Shown here piece after piece: positions 42,601 through 51,963 of a stretch of 64,000 bases of DNA. The notes beneath the pieces are model-generated. The model was not told the DNA's origin. It made no database searches and worked only from the letters and a program-made list of their open reading frames with translations. Within the stretch, counting starts at the first letter, position 1. Each line of letters begins with the position of its first letter. Origin of the DNA: Shinisaurus crocodilurus (lineage: Eukaryota; Chordata; Lepidosauria; Squamata; Shinisauridae); contig CM037878.1 in assembly GCA_021292165.1 (NCBI GenBank), positions 14,752,471 through 14,816,470 of the forward strand, written 5' to 3'. The translations under genes were made by a program, and so were the position numbers.

Positions 42601-43599
42601 AGGATGATCTCCAAACTATCCTAAATGCTTTTGCAGAAGCATACGAAAAACTTGGTCTCTCACTTAACATCAAAAAAACCAAAGTGCTTCATCAGCAAGT
42701 GCAAGCCAATCCTTTGGTGATGCCATCTATCCAGCTTGGCGGGACAATACTGGAAAATGTCGATCATTTTCTCTATCTTGGCAGCTATCTTTCTGTTACA
42801 GCTAACATCGACAGTGAAATCCAGCATCGTCTGAGCTCCGCAAGTGCCGCATTTTCTCGAATGAAACATAGAGTGTTCGAGGATCGGGATATTTGTAAGA
42901 AGACCAAAACACTGGTTTATGAAGCCATTGTATTACCAACTTTATTGTATGCCTGCGAAACATGGACTATCTATAAACGTCACTTCCACCTCCTTGAAAG
43001 GTTTCATCAACGTTGCCTCCGGAAAATCCTGCAAATTACTTGGGAAGATAGGCGAACAAATGTCAGTGTACTGGAAGAAGCAAAGACTACTAGCATTGAA
43101 AAAATGATCCTTCAACGCCAACTTCAGTGGACCGGTCATGTTGTTCGAATGCCTGACTGCCGTCTCCCAAAGCAGTTACTTTACTCCCAACTCAAGGATG
43201 GAAAGCGGAATATCGGTGGTCAATATAAGAGGTTTAAAGATGTTCATAAGGCTAATCTAAAAAAATGCAATATAAACATCGAAAACTGGGAAGCTCTGGC
43301 CCATGAACGATCTAAATGGAGGTTGGCCTTTCACAAAGGTTCCATGGACTTTGAAGAAGCCCGAGTGCAAGGTGAAAGGGAGAAACGTGCTAAGCGAAAA
43401 GCACGTCAAATGAATCCTTTACAGGACCATCTTCTATCTGGTAACCTGTGTCCTCACTGTGGGAAGCTGTGTGGATCTAGAATTGGCCTCCACAGTCACT
43501 TACGGACCCATCGCTAGAGTCTACACAATCTTCTTTAGAATTTCCTCCTTTTATCCCGGAAGACAATCTTACTCGGTCACGAGTGATCGCCTGATGATG
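39619..43599 (+). mobile_element. Full-length zinc-finger LINE (Ingi/Vingi-like or related) with 11-bp TSD (innermost layer)
   Basis: AGGGCTTTACA occurs at 39608-39618 and again at 43600-43610, bounding a 3,981-bp element. It begins CCCCTCGCCGGATCGTCACC, has a 5' region of about 660 bp with AACCC and AAACA simple repeats (39975-40037), one long ORF, a short 3' UTR (43518-43590), and ends TCGCCTGATGATG with no poly(A). The single-ORF plan with APE endonuclease, RT and C-terminal C2H2 finger suggests an Ingi/Vingi-like or jockey-related element. RTE is less likely because of the finger. The family name is not certain. Confidence 0.9.
40332..43517 (+). CDS. LINE ORF: APE endonuclease, reverse transcriptase, C2H2 finger
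   Basis: The frame is open from 40281 to the TAG at 43515-43517 with no internal stop. Endonuclease landmarks are GTWNIRTLL at residue 4, ALQETR, ILSAYAP, IILLGDFNARVG near 155, and CWTDHRLI near 252. RT landmarks are NYRGISLLATAGKIFARIL, FIDLAKAFDTVDR from about 623 (motif A), GVKQGCVIAPTLFAIF (motif B), LQYADDNVV with YADD from 746 (motif C), and GLSLNIKKTKVL. A C2H2 finger, C-x2-C-x12-H-x3-H, starts at Cys 1040. The enzyme would nick DNA and reverse-transcribe its own RNA. No ATG lies in frame before the endonuclease domain. Codon 40332 is TTG in the context xNFGTWN, where ATG is expected, so the start may be mutated. The copy is otherwise apparently intact. Confidence 0.9.
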   Translation: MNFGTWNIRTLLDNIDSERPERRTAIIARELRRFKIDIAALQETRKAGEGQLKEEKGGYTFFWKGLPEQDRRIHGVGFAIKNELVNSLSEVPTGINERLITLRLKLANNQQVTILSAYAPTLDADDDIKESFYSQLDTLLSEIPKEDKIILLGDFNARVGRDFDLWPETIGKDGVGNSNPNGLLLLSICAEHNLTITNTLFRQKNKFKTSWQHPRSKHWHLLDYVIVRVRDRRDVLLTRAMVSADDCWTDHRLIRSTMVINIAPQRRLQGRKPRRKMNIQVLQDPIKQTRLQSLLKEHLPTEPPDNIEDHWSKLKTSITAACEQTIGYETKKHQDWFDENDNEIKYIIDQKRKAFQIWQNDINCATKKKTYTSAKAEVQRRTRELKNAWWKKKAEEIQQLAESHDARGFFKATRAIYGPKTYGTNPLQSKDGTKLLKDKESIALRWKEHYYDLLNRKSKVDNEIFSQIPQKQIKEELAILPTLDEVKKAINQMKNNKASGPDGIPAEIFKEGGPVLVQHLHKLIEKIWIREEIPEDFRDAIIITLFKKGDRTDCGNYRGISLLATAGKIFARILANRLLSISEEILPETQYGFRPSRGTVDMIFTARQLQEKCREQNQPLYMAFIDLAKAFDTVDRTALWTILMKIGCPNKFVNILRLLHDNMTATVLDNNGSHGAPFKVGSGVKQGCVIAPTLFAIFIAMVLHLVKGKLPTGVGIIYRTDGKLFNLSRLKAKSKVITTSVVELQYADDNVVSAHSEDDLQTILNAFAEAYEKLGLSLNIKKTKVLHQQVQANPLVMPSIQLGGTILENVDHFLYLGSYLSVTANIDSEIQHRLSSASAAFSRMKHRVFEDRDICKKTKTLVYEAIVLPTLLYACETWTIYKRHFHLLERFHQRCLRKILQITWEDRRTNVSVLEEAKTTSIEKMILQRQLQWTGHVVRMPDCRLPKQLLYSQLKDGKRNIGGQYKRFKDVHKANLKKCNINIENWEALAHERSKWRLAFHKGSMDFEEARVQGEREKRAKRKARQMNPLQDHLLSGNLCPHCGKLCGSRIGLHSHLRTHR

Positions 43600-43980
43600 A
43601 GGGCTTTACATCCAAGCCATGCTCTGTACATCATTCTTCAAAATCTTTTAAATGTGATAACAATGTAAAAAAGAATTCTGTAACAGGAACTCTAGAATAA
43701 AATCATTCTGTTCCACACTGTGAGAAAGAACAAGATCATTAGTGTTTTGCAGAAGGGGACGGTCTTTTCGTGATCTGGTGACCAATGGCTCGAGTGCCCA
43801 CAGAGAGGTCCCTGCGTGCCAGCTGTGGCACACGTGCCATAGGTTTGCCATCACTGACCTAGAGGTTATGTGGCAGAAAAGCAGGGAAGGAAAAGCTCTT
43901 TTTGTAGAACTCGGATCTCAATTCTGCAACGAAACTGAAAACAGACACAGCAGATTAGCAGCCTGATGTAGAAAAGCTCG

Positions 43981-44232
43981 ATACCCTTCTTAAACTGGAC
44001 ACAGTACTCCAGGTGAGGTCTCACCAAAGCAGAATAGATAGAGCGATACCATTATGATCTGGACACTATTTATTTATTTATTACATTTATATCCCACCTG
44101 TTTTCCTCCTGCAAGGAACCCAAGGCAGCTAAACTATGCTGTACTCCAGTTGGTGCAGCCTAGAATTGCACTAGCCTTTTTAGCCACCGCATTGGACTGC
44201 TGACTCATGTCTAGCTTGATGTCTACTAAGAC
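43981..44232 (-). mobile_element. Old CR1-like LINE, 5' continuation after the nest
   Basis: TTCTTAAACTGGACACAGTA, CTCCAGGTGAGGTCTCACCA and TTGCACTAGCCTTTTTAGCC continue the CR1 sense from 38707. It is broken again by the SINE tail at 44068-44131. Confidence 0.75.
44068..44131 (-). mobile_element. Sauria-type SINE, 3' tail only
   Basis: TTTATTTATTACATTTATAT with CCTGCAAGGAACCCAAGGCA is the complement of the SINE 3' end. ACTAT stands on both sides, consistent with a short duplication. Confidence 0.75.
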
Positions 44233-46035
44233 CCCTAATCCAGAGGTTAGTTAAGATCTTGTTGTTGCTTTGCTGTTGTTGTACAGACAGACCTTTGTGG
44301 CATGAAATGTCTGCTGTAGTAAGATGTAAATAAAGTTCAGATCATTTTGGCGCTTTTGGGCAAAGCGGTCTGTGTTCACACTTGCCCCCTGTATTCAATC
44401 CCCTACGCTCTGGTATCATCAGTGTTGTCACGGATCGGTTTTTATCCTGTTGATTTGCTGTTACCTCCTCTTCACTTTATTTTATTGTGCATTTTCATCT
44501 TCTGTCCACCAGTTTGGGAGCCTGTGTTATAAGCCAGAAGGCAGGATATACATTTTTAAAATAAATAAAATGAGATAGACCCGGGTGCAGAAAAGAGAGG
44601 GCGGTGGGAGGGAAACACCTCCTGTGTCCATAACCACATATTTTATGTTTTGTTTCCTGTGCCTTTCCAATATGTTTTTCATTTGCGGCAACGTTTCTGC
44701 CAGTTAGCATGTTTGAACTGCTACAAAAAGGAAATGCAAAAGGTTAAAGGGAACAAATTCGCTTGACAATTGGAACAAATAATGCAGCTTTGAAAAGCTG
44801 AAGAGGGGGAGATTTTCTGAGTGTTCCCCCGCCCTCTCTTTCTCTCTCTTTTATTTAATTTGTATTTTGACCTTTGATCGTGGTTAGTAAAGAGAACTGA
44901 GTCTTCTAATATACAGAGAGAGGCCACACTCATTTCCAGCTGCAATATAAATGCAAATAGTTCTACGTGAGTGGTCAGCAACTGCAGATCTCTGGGCCAA
45001 ATCTGGCTGTCTGAGGAGTGCTGGTCCTTCTTCCCACCCCCCACCCAAGCTGCCAATCTAACAGCAAAGTGCTGCGGAAAAGAGCTTAGCAGCAAACCAC
45101 AATAGGTGGCAGAGATCAACCCCCAGCCTTCAGCCCCTTCCTAAAAGCATAGTTCTCAGTAAGATGATTTAAAACACACACACACACACACACACGTGTC
45201 TAGGCTGTAGTGTTCCACCTCCGGCTGCAGGTGGGGGCTCACACATAATGGAACGCTCCTCTGTACAAAAACCTACTGTCCAATTGCCCAGAATTTGTTG
45301 CAAGCTAGCCCATGGCCCCTTTAAGCAGGAAGGGAACAGACCAAGGGTGGGTCTGTGTGTGTGTGTGTGTGTGTGTGTACGCGCAGGTGTGCACTCTACC
45401 TGCTGCCTCTGACCAGGCCCCCTGGTAAGTAAGACCCATTGAAGACATTTGTACTTACTCCCGAGTAACTGTGCATAGTAGGATTGCACTGTTTGTTTTA
45501 ACTTAATTCAAGTTAGTTGAATTCTGTAACATTATTCCAATTTAAGCGTTTCTTTACATCTAAATTGTGTGAATAGAACACAAAAAGTGCTTTAAACTGG
45601 GGCCTTTCCACAATAACAAACAACAACAAAGCTGCTCAGCCCCTCAAAGTTACTCCTTGTGCTTAAAAACCAGAGCTGTAGAGGGGTTGGAGCAAAACGC
45701 CAAAGGGGCTCAAAACCCCAATGTGTCTTTTTGTATTTTTCCCCCACCCAAAAGCTCCCCCTCCTCCGTGCATCTCCTTTTCTTCTCCTTCTCCAACTGC
45801 CCTGAAAATGCCAGGACCAATCCTGACCATTTTAAAACAAAAAGAAAGAGATTGCCCTGCAAGCACTGACACACACACACCCATAAGAAACACCGGATAT
45901 CAACAATTAAGGGTTTCAGTAAGGTAAAAATTATTACAAAAGCCACTAATAAAATATTATAAAATAATATATAATATAATAATGTAATAATTATAATATG
46001 TAAGATTTTGTGTGTTTCCTCTAATAACTTTTGTA
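44233..46035. repeat. Unassigned stretch with CA/GT microsatellites
   Basis: (CA)n at 45173-45195, (GT)n at 45353-45380, and an AT-rich TATAATATAAT patch at 45945-46003. A piece near 45425-45490 (TACTTACTCCCGAGTAACTG, GCATAGTAGGATTGCACTG) belongs to the common CAATCCTATGC repeat. No gene is recognised. Confidence 0.5.
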
Positions 46036-46039
46036 CTTG

Positions 46040-46132
46040 ACCATGCCCTCATGTTGCCTGGCCATACCCTTGGCCACGCCCTCATGTTGCCTGGCCACGC
46101 CCTCTTGATCACACCTTCACGTTGCTGAACCC
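46040..46132. repeat. Short tandem minisatellite
   Basis: Three to four units of CCACGCCCTCATGTTGCCTGG and variants follow each other directly. Confidence 0.75.
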
Positions 46133-46219
46133 TAACCTCTTACAAATTCACATGGGTGTCCCTATTTTCATCTGTGAAATGTTGGAGGGTATGCAAAAAC
46201 TTCCCCCACGCATGGAAAA

Positions 46220-47110
46220 TTAGAAAGACGCCTTCTAGCCTATGCCGATCTGGCCAGGGTGACGCATGCATGCACGCCTTAGCTGCATCGCATCTAGATT
46301 GTCGCAAGGTGCTCTACGTAGAAGTGCCTTTGACGATTATTCGGAAACTCCAATTTGTCCTGGATACAGCAGCCCAATTGTTAACAGACTCCGCATGCAG
46401 CCGGGGTGTTGAAGCTGAGGTCCGTGAGCCGAATCCAGCCTACCTGGGAGCGAAATCCGGTCTTCCCGGATTCCCCCAGACCACCACGTTCCCTCACCCT
46501 GCTTCACCCCCTCTTCCCCGGACTGCCAGTTGTTCGGTGGTTTCCCAGCGTTTGACCAGTTCCCCCCTCCCCTTCTAAAAGGTTGAACTGTGTCTCCTAA
46601 GGCTTAGTTAGTAGCAGGAAGTGCTTTAAGCTAAAATATGTTGGGGCTGGGGCTATTTTTGGCATTTTGTCCCCACCCCCTTTTGCACTCAGACCTGCCC
46701 ACCACTGCAATATGGCCCCCGGGAGCTTCTCCAAAATCGAATTTGGCCCTCGAGCTGAAAGAGTTTTGACGCCCGTAGAGTACAGGAAGCAAGTGACTCC
46801 TTGTTGTTTTTATGTATAAATTGTGAACTGCCCAGAGGTTCCAGAAGAATGCCCAGAAAAGCTCTGTATAGAAATGAAATAAATGAAATGACTCCCTTGT
46901 TGAAACGGCTGCATGGCTTCCCCTTTGTTTCTGGTTGCAGTTCAAAGTGCTGGTAATGACCTTTAAAGCCCCGCCCCCGAACGGTTCAGGATCAGGATAT
47001 TCCAGCAGGCTGAGGCAGCCTCCTTGCCTCAAGCCTGTTTGCAAGTGTGAAGGCCGTACCGGAAAAAAGCTTCCGTATACCCTTGGGATGGCGCGCCTGT
47101 GACGTTTTTT
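46220..47110 (+). mobile_element. L2-clade LINE fragment interrupted by a hAT-like element
   Basis: 46257-46397 gives HALAASHLDCRKVLYVEVPL and IIRKLQFVLDTAAQLLTDS, equivalent to L2 HALVTSRLDYCNALYVGLP. 46895-47050 gives LLKRLHGFPFVSG and the expected FKVLVMTFKA region. The gap matches the insertion at 46403-46777. Confidence 0.7.
46403..46777. mobile_element. hAT-like element with GGGTGTTGAA / TTTTGACGCCC ends
   Basis: The ends GGGGTGTTGAAGCTGAGGTC and the complement of GAAAGAGTTTTGACGCCCG resemble the vertebrate hAT terminus CAGGGGTGTCAAACTC. It splits L2 coding sequence. The interior is shared with 16588-16732. Confidence 0.6.
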
Positions 47111-47404
47111 TCTACCTCTCATCCTGCTGCTGCTTCGCCCACACACTCAGCTTCACTTTTCTCTCCCTCTCATCCTGCAAACTCCCCTGCTCCTTCCCAC
47201 AAAATCCCCAATTTTGCAGCACCGAAAGAAGGCGGCGTTCAGAATGAGGTGTGCGTGTGCACACCGAGCGATTTTATGCGAAAGCCCATTTGCATACATT
47301 ATTGATTTACATAATTAATGCTGAGTGCATCATTTGAGTTTTTCAAGCACAGAATTTGGAAGGCTTCCCCCTCCCTCTTTCCCCCTCCAGATTGTGCTTT
47401 AGTG

Positions 47405-47540
47405 CAGCGTTCTCCAACCTTGGCCCCCCAGATGTTTTTGGCCTACAACTCCCAGCATGCCCCAGCCAGCATAGCTGGCTGGGGCATGCTGGGAGTTGTA
47501 GGCCAAAAACATCTGGGGGGCCCAAGGTTGGAGAACGCTG
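47405..47540. mobile_element. Palindromic hAT MITE, subfamily A, perfect TSD
   Basis: A 136-bp foldback from CAGCGTTCTCC to GGAGAACGCTG. CTTTAGTG flanks both sides (47397-47404, 47541-47548). The two arms carry the compensatory CAGCG/CGCTG variant. Confidence 0.94.
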
Positions 47541-47549
47541 CTTTAGTGC

Positions 47550-48150
47550 AATATTGCCAACCACGCCTCGGATGTCTCTCTTAGCCATTCATCTCCAATC
47601 AGAGCTAAGAGGGTTGCCCTCATTAAGGGACTTTGCAGCTTCCAACCGCTCATGTCCCACTCTGGCAATAGAGATGTCTTTGTGAATTACATAAAAGGAC
47701 AAGCTGGTGGCTGCAAAAAGAAAAAGGAAAAAAAAAAAGCTCTGTCTCCTGAAATGTACCAGACGGGGCCTATCAGAAGGGATTTGCAGGCATGCGATCA
47801 ACAACATCTAGCTGCCAAAAAAAGAGAAAAAGAAATACAGTAATGCTGATTTGGGATCTATTGATGAAAGCACCCATTGGAAGTCACTGGAATAGGGAAA
47901 ACAATAAAACCGTGCTCAGCCACAGTTCGCTGCTGTTCATTTCTGGGCGCCACGTTTTACAGGGGCTGCCAACTGTCTTGTCATTTTACTGGCCTGACCA
48001 GTAAAACTGCATTCTGGCAGGGAAGCAGCAGGATAAAGTGGTCCCTCCTGCTAGGGGACAGTCTCTGTTTTCTAGCAACTGTGTCTTGCCCTCAACACTA
48101 GGGTGGATTTGCATCGATTGAACCAGTTTGTGCAAAATGGTTTTCGATAC
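47550..48150. other. Unassigned stretch
   Basis: An A-rich patch lies at 47718-47740. No gene or repeat is recognised. Confidence 0.4.
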
Positions 48151-48154
48151 ATAT

Positions 48155-48330
48155 ACAGAATGACCCAGTTCACACGATGAAGCGACCCACTTAACCATGG
48201 GACCCCCTGCTTCCGGTGCACAAAACAACCCAGGAAGTTGCTCCGTCCCTGGGTTGTTCCCCGTGACATCTGAACCCGGAACTCTGAGATGTTGAGGGAG
48301 AGAAACAACCCGGAGCTATCACCCAAGAAC
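48155..48330. mobile_element. Degraded foldback with GTTCACACGATGA / CATCTGAACCCGG words
   Basis: CCCAGTTCACACGATGAAGC and ACAAAACAACCCAGGAAG are mirrored by CCCTGGGTTGTTCCCCGTGA and CATCTGAACCCGGA. It is related in style to 54425-54735. Confidence 0.5.
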
Positions 48331-48895
48331 AAACTATTTTTGCGCATTAAAATCCACACCACTACTGCATACCTGAGTGCAAAAGGCCCTGTTTGTTCAA
48401 CTACATTAGTCCCTAGACCCATTATTCTAGGACACCCCTCTTTCTAATCCATTTCCTGTGGGTTTTGTACCTTCTGGCTGGAATCCTGACATCAGAGGTA
48501 CGCAACCTATTCAGCTCGGTAGGGCCACATCATGTGATGCTGGCTCGGGGGTCACACACACACACACACACACATCCTAGCGATCCCTGATACATACAGT
48601 TTGCTCTTTCCTCACTACTAGCAGTAGTGGGGAAAGAGTTATAATCAGGAACACTGGGGGGGGGGGAGAGACTGAAGAGCCTCACCACCCTTTCCCCCCC
48701 AGTGATCCTGATATAGACCATTCTTTCCAGCAAGGAAAGGGCATTCTGTGTGAGGTTCTCTGGGAGAGGGAGTGGGACAGCCTTCTCTTCTCCCTCTCCC
48801 CACACAATCCTGACACAGATCACGCTTTCCTCGCTGGTAGCAATGGTGGGGAAAGAAAGACCAGTCCGCATCAAGATCAAGAGGGAAGGGTGGAA
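48331..48895. repeat. Unassigned stretch with (CA)n and CCTGATA(T/C)A-type spaced repeats
   Basis: (CA)n at 48553-48574. Between 48580 and 48860 the motif GATCCTGATATAGACCA / CAATCCTGACACAGATCACG with TTTCC(T)CGCTGG recurs every 90-100 bp, which suggests an old tandem duplication. No gene is recognised. Confidence 0.5.
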
Positions 48896-49098
48896 CATAG
48901 GAACATCGGAAGCTGCCTTCTCCTGAGTCAGACCCTTGGTCCATCTAGCCCAGTATTGTCAACACTGACTGGCAGCAGCAGCTCTCCAGGGTTTCAGGCA
49001 GGATCCTTTCCGGGCCCTACCTGGAGATGCTGCCGAGGGCTGGACCTGGGACCTTCTGCATGCAAGGCAGGTGTTCTGCCACTGAGCTATAGCTGTAG
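48896..49098 (-). mobile_element. tRNA-derived SINE
   Basis: On the minus strand it reads GCTATAGCTCAGTGGCAGAA, CTTGCATGCAGAAGGTCCCA, CCTGAAACCCTGGAGAGC, GACCAAGGGTCTGACTCAGG and GGCAGCTTCCGATGTTCC. It is the fullest copy of this SINE in the window. Confidence 0.8.
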
Positions 49099-49386
49099 GG
49101 TGGAGAGAAGGCTCGCTCCGGAAGGCAGGGGTGCACCGTTAAGGCCACAGCAGGCTGCATGCACCCCCCAGGCCATGGGTTGTGAATTCCAGCCTTACAG
49201 AATTTTTAAAAAGACCAAAAGTCACCCTGGCTTTCTAGGTATGCCTCCATTACCTAGGTCCTAGCGATGGGCCTAAAGTTAGATTCTAGGAGGAACAGAA
49301 GTGGAGCACCTGCATATTGATCTTCAGAGAATTCAAGGAGGGTTAATATGCATGTTAATTACCTCTGGGTGGATGCATTTATACTT

Positions 49387-50218
49387 AGAATGATAGAACA
49401 GTAGAGTTGGAAGGGGCCTATAAGGTCATCGAGTCCAACCCCCTGCTCAATGCAGGAGCCCAGGTCAAAGCATCCCTGACAGATGGCTGTCCAGCCGCAC
49501 CTTGAATGCTTCCAGTGTGGGAGAGCCCGCCACCTCCCTAGGTAGTTGGTTCCATTGTCATATTGCTCTAACAGTCAGGAAGTTTTTCCTGATGTTCAGC
49601 TGGGATCTGGCTTCCTGTAACTTGAGCCCATTATTCCGCACTCTGGGATGGTCGAGAAGAGATCCTGGCCCTCCTCTGTGTGACATCCCTTCAAATACTG
49701 GAAGAGTGCGATCATATCTCCCCTCAGTCTTCTCTTCTGAAGGCTAAACATGCCCGGTTCCTTCAGTCTCTCCGCATAGGGCTTTGTTTCCAGTCCCCTA
49801 ATCATCTTTGTTGCCCTCCTCTGAACCCTTTCCAGTTTGTCTGCATCCTTCTTAAAGTGTGGTGCCCAGAACTGGACACAGTACTCAAGATGAGTCCTAA
49901 CCAGTGCTGAGTAGAGGGGAACTAGTACTTTCATGCAATTTGGAAGCTTCTATTAGTGCAGCCCAAAATAGCAGTTGCCTTTTTTGCAGCCACATCACAT
50001 TGCTGGCTCATATTCAGCTTGTGATCTATAACAATTCCAAGATCCTTCTCGCTTGTAGTATTGTTGAGCCAAGCAGCCCCCATCCTGTAACTGTACATTT
50101 GGTTCCTTTTTCCTAGGTGCAGAACTTGGCATTTGTCCCTATTAAATTTCATTCTGTTGTTTTCAGCCCAGCGCTCCAGCCTATCGAGATCGCTTTGAAT
50201 TTTGTTTCTGTCTTCTAG
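49387..50218 (-). mobile_element. CR1 LINE 3' fragment, about 830 bp
   Basis: It is collinear with the 3' quarter of the long CR1: [40 protein letters not shown] and FNRDKCQVLHLGKRNQMYSY are readable on the minus strand in two frames. Small indels break the frame. Confidence 0.9.
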
Positions 50219-50219
50219 A

Positions 50220-51655
50220 AACAAACTTCATCTCCAAATGGCAAGCAGGCCAGCTCAAGAGTAAGCTTAAAAGAGCAACCAAGTGTCTCAAAAGCATCAG
50301 ATAATATTTGCATTTTCCTATTTAGAGAAAGCTGTCTAGAACTGCACCACTTTTCCACTTGACTATGTGACTGAGATAAGACTCCTACAGCTAGAGTGAT
50401 GTCCAGTTATGTTCAGAGGATCATTAGAAACTGTCACACACACACACCCTGCCTCCCATGAAAGTAATTAAATAGCAAAATTGTCATAGCATGATGGCTT
50501 GAAGAGAAATGATCATTGTCTGGTGTTGTTAATGGAGAGTGTTCAGTCACTAAATCTTAAGCTAAAGTTGTCTTCACCTCTGTTGAAACACGAAACAGCT
50601 GCACAGGGATGTTAACTGAATATTTATTGCTTAATACCTTTTAAGGAGGACCCCAGTTCAGATAACTTTACTGTGTGGAAGTTGTTCTTGTCAATAAAAG
50701 AAAATGCCACCTGTGGGCCACTAGTCCCGGACTCCCGAGGCAGGAACAAAGCAGAGGCGGAATGAATGAACAACTTGGAGAATGGAGAAATGAAATGAAG
50801 CTGGTTAAGAACAGGGTGGATACTCCTTAACAGACCAAGCAAACAAGCAAACGAAAGAAAGGAAGAAAACAGAAGCCAGCAATATAACTGATGCTGTCAT
50901 ACACCATGAATAGTCCATGCAAAAATTCCCATGTCTTTTTTCTTGACGGTTGATTCACACATTATACCATTCTGTGTCTCATAAAAATACTTAGCTGTAA
51001 AGTAACATTTTCACACACATTATTTCAGGCCGGTTTAGATGTTATGATATACGTGCAGTTGCTGCCTAAGATGGCTACCATGTGTCTAGTATCCCATAGC
51101 TGAGACCACTAAACAGGGGAAGGAAAACCACTGTAATTTAATCTTCAATATATCAAAGGGAGGCCCTTTAAAACTTGCTGAGATTCTTGGGGGGGGGGGG
51201 GCTGAAATGCCACATCTTTTCATTTCTTTTTCTGCCTGGACTTTGAAGTAGATACATCCTGTCCCACTCTAACTCCTTGAAGAAGATATGAAGATAAAGC
51301 CAAGAGCACCAGGCCTGGTTAATAGTAGCATTAATTCAGAGCTTACTGTATGCTGATAGCAAAAAATATCAAGATGCTTCATGCTGCTATGGTGTAAAGC
51401 AGATCTTTAGAATTAAATATCCTCTAATCTGGAGGGACTGAGCAAGGCATCTCTTTCAATATATGTTTCAAAGATCCTACATCTCAGCTTCATGCACTCC
51501 AACTGTCCTTGTGTAGATAAGTTAGAGTCCATATTTGCTGATCCCTATTCTTGGTAAATCACTGAGCCAATTTGCACGTAATTTTAAATAGCTCAGTAAG
51601 CATCTGCAAAAAGAAGATCAGAAGCTTCTGCTTCTATTTTTGATTAACTACAGCT
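50220..51655. other. Unassigned, probably unique DNA
   Basis: A G13 run near 51189-51201 is the only simple sequence of note. No repeat or gene is recognised. Confidence 0.45.
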
Positions 51656-51660
51656 TAGAG

Positions 51661-51796
51661 CAGGGTTCTCCAACCTTGGGTCCCTAGATGTTGCTGGCCT
51701 ACAGCTCCCAGCATACCCAGCCAGCATGGCTAATGGCAAGGGATTCTGGGAGCTGTAGCCCAGCAACATCTGAGGACCCAAGGTTGGAGAGCCCTG
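51661..51796. mobile_element. Palindromic hAT MITE, subfamily B, perfect TSD
   Basis: CAGGGTTCTCCAACCTTGGG to GGTTGGAGAGCCCTG. GCTTAGAG flanks both sides (51653-51660, 51797-51804). The core differs from subfamily A: GGCCTACAGCTCCCAGCATA and GGGATTCTGGGAGCTGTAGC. Confidence 0.93.
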
Positions 51797-51963
51797 GCTT
51801 AGAGTGTCGGCCGAACCCTAAATTGTGGTTCCTCTTAACCATACTTAATGGAGGTTCACTTATTTCCACTAAACCTAGTTAAGATGAACCACAGCCTGCT
51901 GGGTTCAAATGGTAATAAAAATGGAAACATAGGGCTATAGGGTTACATGTAACACAGGGTTAC

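Larger units (their letters stand above)
38944..43856. mobile_element. hAT-type DNA transposon with perfect TSD (third layer)
   Basis: CAGTGATGGCGAACCTTTTT at the left pairs with ATAGGTTTGCCATCACTG at the right. ACCTAGAG flanks it exactly (38936-38943, 43857-43864). Removing the LINE leaves about 920 bp with no transposase frame. Subterminal text GAGCCCGAGTGCCCA and GGCTCGAGTGCCCA occurs near each end. Confidence 0.92.
38708..43980. mobile_element. DNA transposon with 20-bp TIRs (second layer)
   Basis: The left end CGAGCTTTTCTACACGAGGC and the complement of the right end, CGAGCTTTTCTACATCAGGC, match at 18 of 20. The flanks GTGTCAA and ATACCCTTCTTAAACTGG rejoin as continuous CR1 text. Without the inserted hAT it would be about 360 bp and non-coding. 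No target duplication is clear, so the superfamily is open. Confidence 0.8.

Noticed and set aside
46156..46578. A 140-codon frame as a possible gene
   Set aside because: Its middle is L2 reverse-transcriptase text and its end runs into a hAT-like element, so it is a chimaera of repeats.
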